Assembly (NCBI GenBank): GCA_965208775.1 | Contig: OZ242360.1 | Location: forward strand, 806,001-870,000 | From: JAPOVO01 sp026708165 | GTDB taxonomy: Bacteria > Chloroflexota > UBA11872 > VXNJ01 | DNA: 64,000 nt | Direction of reading: 5' to 3' | Shown: positions 59,926-64,000 of the stretch, one piece after another | How positions within the stretch are numbered: position 1 is the stretch's first letter | Layout: each line of letters starts with the position of its first letter | The notes under the pieces: model-generated | The model's input: only the letters and a program-made list of their open reading frames with translations | What the model was told of the DNA's origin: nothing | The model's database searches: none | Made by a program: the position numbers and the translations under genes

Positions 59926-62355
59926 ATGTTAGCGCTGCGACTGCGCTGGGCGCTCAGGGACGCGAAAGCGCGATGGCTCCAGGTTGCCGCCATCGCGTTG
60001 ATGATCGCCATCGGCACCGGCATGTACGCCGGCCTCAGCAGCACAACGGAATGGCGGCTCGCCTCCAACGACGCCAATTTCGATGCCACGAACATGTACG
60101 ACATTCGCCTCCAGCTCGGCGGCGCTGGCTTTCTACAGCGGGGTGCGCTGAAGGACGTCGCCGAGAGTATCGAAGGCGTGGAGCAGGTTGAGGAGCGGCT
60201 GATCTCCCAAACGCAGGTTGACGTGGACGTCGGCGACCGTTCCGTTTTCGCGCGCGGCAGGATCGTTGGGGTGGACCTCTCCGACGGCGGCCCGCACGTA
60301 AACGGTGTCGAGCCGATCGTCGGCAGAGCCATCGACGAGTCCGAAGCCGGCGACCCGGTCGTGCTGCTGGAAGCTAACTTCGCCGTCTTCCACGAGCTTC
60401 CGGAAACCGGCGAGCTAAAGCTCGGAGGCGGCGTCACCGCCCAGTACGTCGGACAAGCCGCCTCGCCCGAGTACTTCGTCGTTATCGAGCAGACAGACTT
60501 CCTCGCGCAGGCCAACCTCGCGGTCGTGTTTACCTCGCTGGAGACTGCCCAGGCGCTCGCGAACAAGCCAGGTCTGGTCAACGACCTGGTGGTCACGGTC
60601 GCGCCCGGCGCCAATATCGACCACGTCGAGACCGCGCTTATCGCCGGAATCGAAACGCGCTATCCCCAAATGGGCGTGACCACGATGCAAACGGAGGACG
60701 ATCCGTCCTTTCGGGCGCTCACCAACGATCCCAAGGGCGACCAGGCGTTGTTCAACGTATTCGCTATTGTCATATTTGCCGGCGCGGCCTTCGCGGCCCT
60801 CAATCTCGCTACCCGCATGGTCGAAGCGCAGCGGCGCGAGATCGGCACGTCGATGGCGCTAGGCGTACCGCCCCGCTCGATAGCCGCGCGCCCGCTGCTT
60901 GTAGGTCTGCAAATAGGAGTGCTGGGAGTGGTGTTCGGTGTCGGGATCGGCCTGCTTATCGGCAACGCCCTCGGCGGCGTGATCCAGGCATACGCGCAGC
61001 TTCCGGTGTTCTTAACCCCTTTTCAGACCGGCATCTTCGCAAGGGCTGCCGCCATCGGGTTCGCGCTCCCGATACTAGCCGTGCTGTGGCCTGTTTATCG
61101 CGCCGTGCGGGTCGTGCCCGTGGACGCCATCAGGACGGGCCACCTGGCCGCCCGCGGGGGCGGCATGGCGCCTGCGGTCAGCCGGCTCCCTCTGCCGCTG
61201 AGCAGCCTTGGGCGGATGCCCTTTCGTAACTTGCTCCGAGCGCCTCGGCGGACCTTCTTGACGCTCTTCGCGCTGACCGCCGTCATCGCCATCCTGATAA
61301 GCGTTGTCGCCATGATGGACTCGTTCGTGTTGACCATCGTGCGCGCGGATGAGGAGTTGATCGGAGACGTGCCCGACCGGCTTAAGGTGGAGCTCGACAC
61401 CATCTATCCGATCACCTCACCGGAGGTGACCGGCGTCATGGACGGCGGTGCCTTGAGAGTCGCCGAGCCGGAGCTCGTACTCGGTGGTGGGGTGAGCAGC
61501 GATGGCAAGACGCAAGACCTCTTACTCCAGTTGGTCGACTTCCAAAGCAATATTTGGCGCCCGACCGCAGTCGAGGGTGAGTTGGCCGTCGATAGGCCCG
61601 GGCTTGTTCTCGCCCGCATGGCAGCGGACGAGCTCGGAGTAGACACAGGCGATACTGTCACGCTCACCCACCCGGTGCGGACCGGTGTCAACTCGTTCTC
61701 GTTCGAGACGAGGGACATCGAGGTTATCGCTATCCACCCGCATCCGCTCCGGTTCTTCGCCTACCTCGACATCCGCCAGGCGACATGGCTCGGTCTCGAC
61801 GGTTTCGCCAACGTCATCTCGGGTGCCCCGGCTGCGGGCAAGTCCCTGGATTCCGTCAAGCGAGCGCTTTTCGAGGCGCCCGGCGTTGGAACCGTCAGAG
61901 GTCTCACGGAGACCTCCAAGGCGACCCAGGAGTTGCTGGACGAGTTCGCGAGCGTATTCCGCGTGATCCAGGTGTTCGTGTTGGGTCTTGCCTTGCTGAT
62001 CGCCTTTAACACTGCAAACATCAACACCGACGAGCGTTCGCGGGACCACGCGACCATGTTTGCCTACGGCGTGCCGGTGCGAAGGGTGCTCGGGATCCTG
62101 GCGATGGAAGGCTTTGTACTCGGACTCTTGGCCACGGTCCTCGCTATTGGACTGGGTTATGGATTGCTCATATGGATTCTCCGCGTCGTCTTGCCGGACA
62201 GCATTCCCCATCTCGGCGTGGACTTGGCCGTAGATCTTCCCGCGATGGCCGTGATTCTGGCAGTCGGAATCGCCGTTATCGCGCTGGCGCCCGCGCTCAC
62301 CGTGCGCAAGCTCCGCCGAATGGACGTGCCCGCGACGCTGCGCGTGCTTGAGTAA
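59926..62355 (+). CDS. FtsX-like permease family ABC transporter subunit
   Basis: An 809-aa membrane protein with two FtsX domains. TM1 is near the N-terminus (WLQVAAIALMIAIGTGMYAGL), then a large extracytoplasmic domain (about 40-270), TM cluster about 270-395 (FAAL...ALGVPPRSIAARPLL), a second TM near 430-460, another extracytoplasmic domain, and the final TM cluster (about 680-790). This long-form arrangement is seen in mechanotransmission or lipoprotein-extruding ABC systems. It works with the ATPase encoded just upstream. Confidence 0.9.
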   Translation: MLALRLRWALRDAKARWLQVAAIALMIAIGTGMYAGLSSTTEWRLASNDANFDATNMYDIRLQLGGAGFLQRGALKDVAESIEGVEQVEERLISQTQVDVDVGDRSVFARGRIVGVDLSDGGPHVNGVEPIVGRAIDESEAGDPVVLLEANFAVFHELPETGELKLGGGVTAQYVGQAASPEYFVVIEQTDFLAQANLAVVFTSLETAQALANKPGLVNDLVVTVAPGANIDHVETALIAGIETRYPQMGVTTMQTEDDPSFRALTNDPKGDQALFNVFAIVIFAGAAFAALNLATRMVEAQRREIGTSMALGVPPRSIAARPLLVGLQIGVLGVVFGVGIGLLIGNALGGVIQAYAQLPVFLTPFQTGIFARAAAIGFALPILAVLWPVYRAVRVVPVDAIRTGHLAARGGGMAPAVSRLPLPLSSLGRMPFRNLLRAPRRTFLTLFALTAVIAILISVVAMMDSFVLTIVRADEELIGDVPDRLKVELDTIYPITSPEVTGVMDGGALRVAEPELVLGGGVSSDGKTQDLLLQLVDFQSNIWRPTAVEGELAVDRPGLVLARMAADELGVDTGDTVTLTHPVRTGVNSFSFETRDIEVIAIHPHPLRFFAYLDIRQATWLGLDGFANVISGAPAAGKSLDSVKRALFEAPGVGTVRGLTETSKATQELLDEFASVFRVIQVFVLGLALLIAFNTANINTDERSRDHATMFAYGVPVRRVLGILAMEGFVLGLLATVLAIGLGYGLLIWILRVVLPDSIPHLGVDLAVDLPAMAVILAVGIAVIALAPALTVRKLRRMDVPATLRVLE

Positions 62356-62404
62356 CTGCTGAGGTTTGCAGAAGCAACTTAGGGAAGTGCGAGGAGGAAC
62401 AGCG

Positions 62405-63535
62405 ATGACTATCGCCGATTTGGATCGCGCCCTCACGGGTGAGCACCGCGTCGCCGCCGACCCCGAAATCTCCTACACCCTGCCGGCGCGCTACTACATC
62501 GACGCGGAAATCCTCGAGCGCGAGAAAGAAGCGATCCACTATCGCTCCTGGCAGCCGGTATGTCATGTCAGCGAGCTGTCCGAGACCGGCAGCTACGCAA
62601 CTTACAGCCTGCTCGACCAGGACATCATGGTCGTGCGCGGCGGCGATTCCGAGCTGCGCGCCTTCTACAACGTGTGCTCCCACCGGGCGCATCAGCTGCT
62701 TCAGGGGAGCGGCACCACGAGCACCATCGTCTGTCGCTACCACGCATGGTCGTACCACACCGACGGCAGCCTGCGCACCGCCCGCGGTAGTGAGAACGTC
62801 GCCGGCTTCGACCGCGATCTGTTCTGCCTGAAGACGATCCGGCTGGAAGTCTTCGCCGGGCTTGTGTTCGTCAACTTCGATCCCGACGCTCCGCCTCTTG
62901 CTGACCAGGCCGCCGATCTGGAGGCCGAAATCCAGGATGTCGTCCCAGGTCTCGAAAGCCTCGTAAAGGTCGCCGAGATGCAGTCCGAGATGAGTTGCAA
63001 CTGGAAGGTCGCGATCGACAACTACCTCGAGTGCTACCACTGCTCGACAGCCCATCCGGCGTTTTCGAGTCTGGTCGACCTCGACACCTATCGCTCCACG
63101 ATTTGCGACATTCATTCGAGCCATTTCGCCGGGCGCGTAAGACCCAAAAACAGGGCCTACGAGTTCTCTCCGGACGATCCCGTCCAGCACGCCGCGTTCT
63201 GGTACCTGTGGCCGTTCACCGTTATGAACGTCTACCCGGGCCGCCCCATCCTCACCATGACCACCTACGCGCCGGCGGGACCGGAGACCACCTCGGTACA
63301 GTTCAACCGCTACGCCCCCTCGAAGAATCTCGACGAGCAGGACCTAGCGCGGATCGACTACTCCGACAACGTCCTCGCTCCCGAAGACTTCGCGCTATGT
63401 GAGTCCGTGCAACGCGGGCTGCGTTCGCGCGGCTACACGCAGGGCCGGTTCATCGTCGACCGCGACCGCACCGAGATCAGCGAACACGCCGTGCACCACT
63501 TCCACAGGCTGGTCCAAACGGCCCTCGGCGACTAG
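62405..63535 (+). CDS. Rieske ring-hydroxylating oxygenase alpha subunit
   Basis: A 376-aa oxygenase. The Rieske domain has C91, H93, C110 and H113 (CSHRAH ... CRYHAW). The mononuclear iron site is in the C-terminal domain (DNYLECYHCSTAHP, about 209-222, giving two His). Family members hydroxylate aromatics or demethylate quaternary amines (choline/carnitine/betaine type), and the FNRYAPSKNLDEQDLARIDYSDNVLAPEDFAL tail region fits the latter. ATG 62405 with GAGGAGGAACAG upstream is chosen over an earlier in-frame codon. No reductase gene is adjacent. Confidence 0.92.
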   Translation: MTIADLDRALTGEHRVAADPEISYTLPARYYIDAEILEREKEAIHYRSWQPVCHVSELSETGSYATYSLLDQDIMVVRGGDSELRAFYNVCSHRAHQLLQGSGTTSTIVCRYHAWSYHTDGSLRTARGSENVAGFDRDLFCLKTIRLEVFAGLVFVNFDPDAPPLADQAADLEAEIQDVVPGLESLVKVAEMQSEMSCNWKVAIDNYLECYHCSTAHPAFSSLVDLDTYRSTICDIHSSHFAGRVRPKNRAYEFSPDDPVQHAAFWYLWPFTVMNVYPGRPILTMTTYAPAGPETTSVQFNRYAPSKNLDEQDLARIDYSDNVLAPEDFALCESVQRGLRSRGYTQGRFIVDRDRTEISEHAVHHFHRLVQTALGD

Positions 63536-63702
63536 ACGGAACATGTGCGGCGCGTCGAACGCTCCCCACGGTCGGTACGCCGCATCGTCCTGACCATGCA
63601 CAAGCGGCGCCGCATAGATGCGCCCGCCGTGGAGTGAGTGCTTGAATTAGTGCGGCCCGAAGAATACGTTTAACGGGCTTAAACAGACAGGAGGGAAGTA
63701 AG

Positions 63703-64000
63703 GTGGGTCCAGGGGTGGAAGACGCTAGAGTCTCGATAATTGGTGAAGCGGTAAAAGACTTCGGCAGAATTCAGCGGAACCAGGTCAAGGCTGAGATCAA
63801 AGAACTTCCTTCCGTCCTTGGCGAGACGGAATTGCCCGAAAAGCTGGTTCCGTGCAATCTCGGCTTCGGTCTGGGTGTGCTGGTGGCTACGAACCAGAGA
63901 CTCGTGTACCTAAACAAACGGCCCTTATCCAGAACTCAGATCGAACATTATCGATATGAGGACATCACCGCGATCGAATCCAAGGCCACAAAGCTCATCG
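63703..64000 (+). CDS. PH-domain protein, partial (runs off the window)
   Basis: The frame from GTG 63703, after AGGAGGGAAG, is open to the end of the window (99 codons). It reads MGPGVEDARVSIIGEAVKDF and continues with GFGLGVLVATNQRLVYLNK and YRYEDITAIES, a pattern typical of bacterial PH (bPH/YvbH-like) domains, where LVATNQRLVYLNK-like strands are hallmark. A second GTG four codons later is also possible. The C-terminal part lies outside the window. Confidence 0.7.
   Translation, partial: MGPGVEDARVSIIGEAVKDFGRIQRNQVKAEIKELPSVLGETELPEKLVPCNLGFGLGVLVATNQRLVYLNKRPLSRTQIEHYRYEDITAIESKATKLI

Overview
The window is high-GC bacterial chromosome with one foreign-looking insertion. Several traits point to a Chloroflexota (Dehalococcoidia/SAR202-like) heterotroph, probably from a metagenome assembly. 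These are a sufC-sufB-sufD-Rieske-sufS-sufU cluster, a PheS carrying a Cys-rich CxxC...CxxC insert, a Tat-lipoprotein solute-binding protein with a long Val/Glu-rich repeat after the lipobox, and many enolase-superfamily, amidohydrolase_2, Gfo/Idh/MocA, PhyH and MFS genes. The taxonomy is inference; no rRNA gene is present.

Layout. 1-11.2 kb: threonine synthase with a MoaD/ThiS-like sulfur carrier, an MFS transporter, Ldh-type and Gfo/Idh oxidoreductases, an M20 hydrolase, an SDR, an ankyrin lipoprotein, VanZ-like, MscS and BioY membrane proteins. 11.5-17.4 kb: the SUF Fe-S assembly operon. 17.4-22.6 kb: HAD hydrolase, amidohydrolase, a HigB/HigA toxin-antitoxin pair, thioesterase, aldose-epimerase-like protein and methyltransferase. 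22.6-26.8 kb (minus): rpmI-rplT-pheS-pheT, where pheS seems to start at a CTG codon behind a perfect Shine-Dalgarno. 27-33.7 kb: AAA ATPase, MFS, Gfo/Idh, aroC, and a polysaccharide deacetylase broken by a single-base frameshift. 33.8-41.7 kb (minus): a sugar-acid catabolic cluster (DapA-family aldolase, solute-binding protein, two permeases, two paralogous amidohydrolases, a mandelate-racemase-family dehydratase) with no ABC ATPase gene.

41734-47970 is the most notable object: a complete IS1595-family transposon of about 6.2 kb. It has perfect 25-bp terminal inverted repeats and a perfect 8-bp target duplication (ACCCGTCT). It carries one ISXO2-like transposase, about nine small cargo genes (mostly unrecognised; DUF2335 membrane protein, coiled-coil proteins, zinc ribbon, AT-hook protein), an elaborate structured leader RNA, and a tRNA gene. 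The tRNA is chimeric: a class II, leucine-like body (long variable arm, A73, GGAATTGG D-loop) with a GGC anticodon, which reads alanine codons. It lacks the G3:U70 alanine identity pair. The element landed about 75 bp upstream of the sugar-acid operon.

48-64 kb: PhyH oxygenase, acetyl-xylan-esterase-like hydrolase, MFS, a DUF2236 oxygenase with an MMPL transporter, a peptidoglycan amidase, a large unknown enzyme, an FtsX-type ABC transporter, a Rieske ring-hydroxylating oxygenase and the start of a PH-domain gene. Palindromic dispersed repeats (a CATTCCSGC-GAAA-GCSGGAATCC family and a GGGCGGTTCGCGAACCGCCC family) fill several intergenic gaps.
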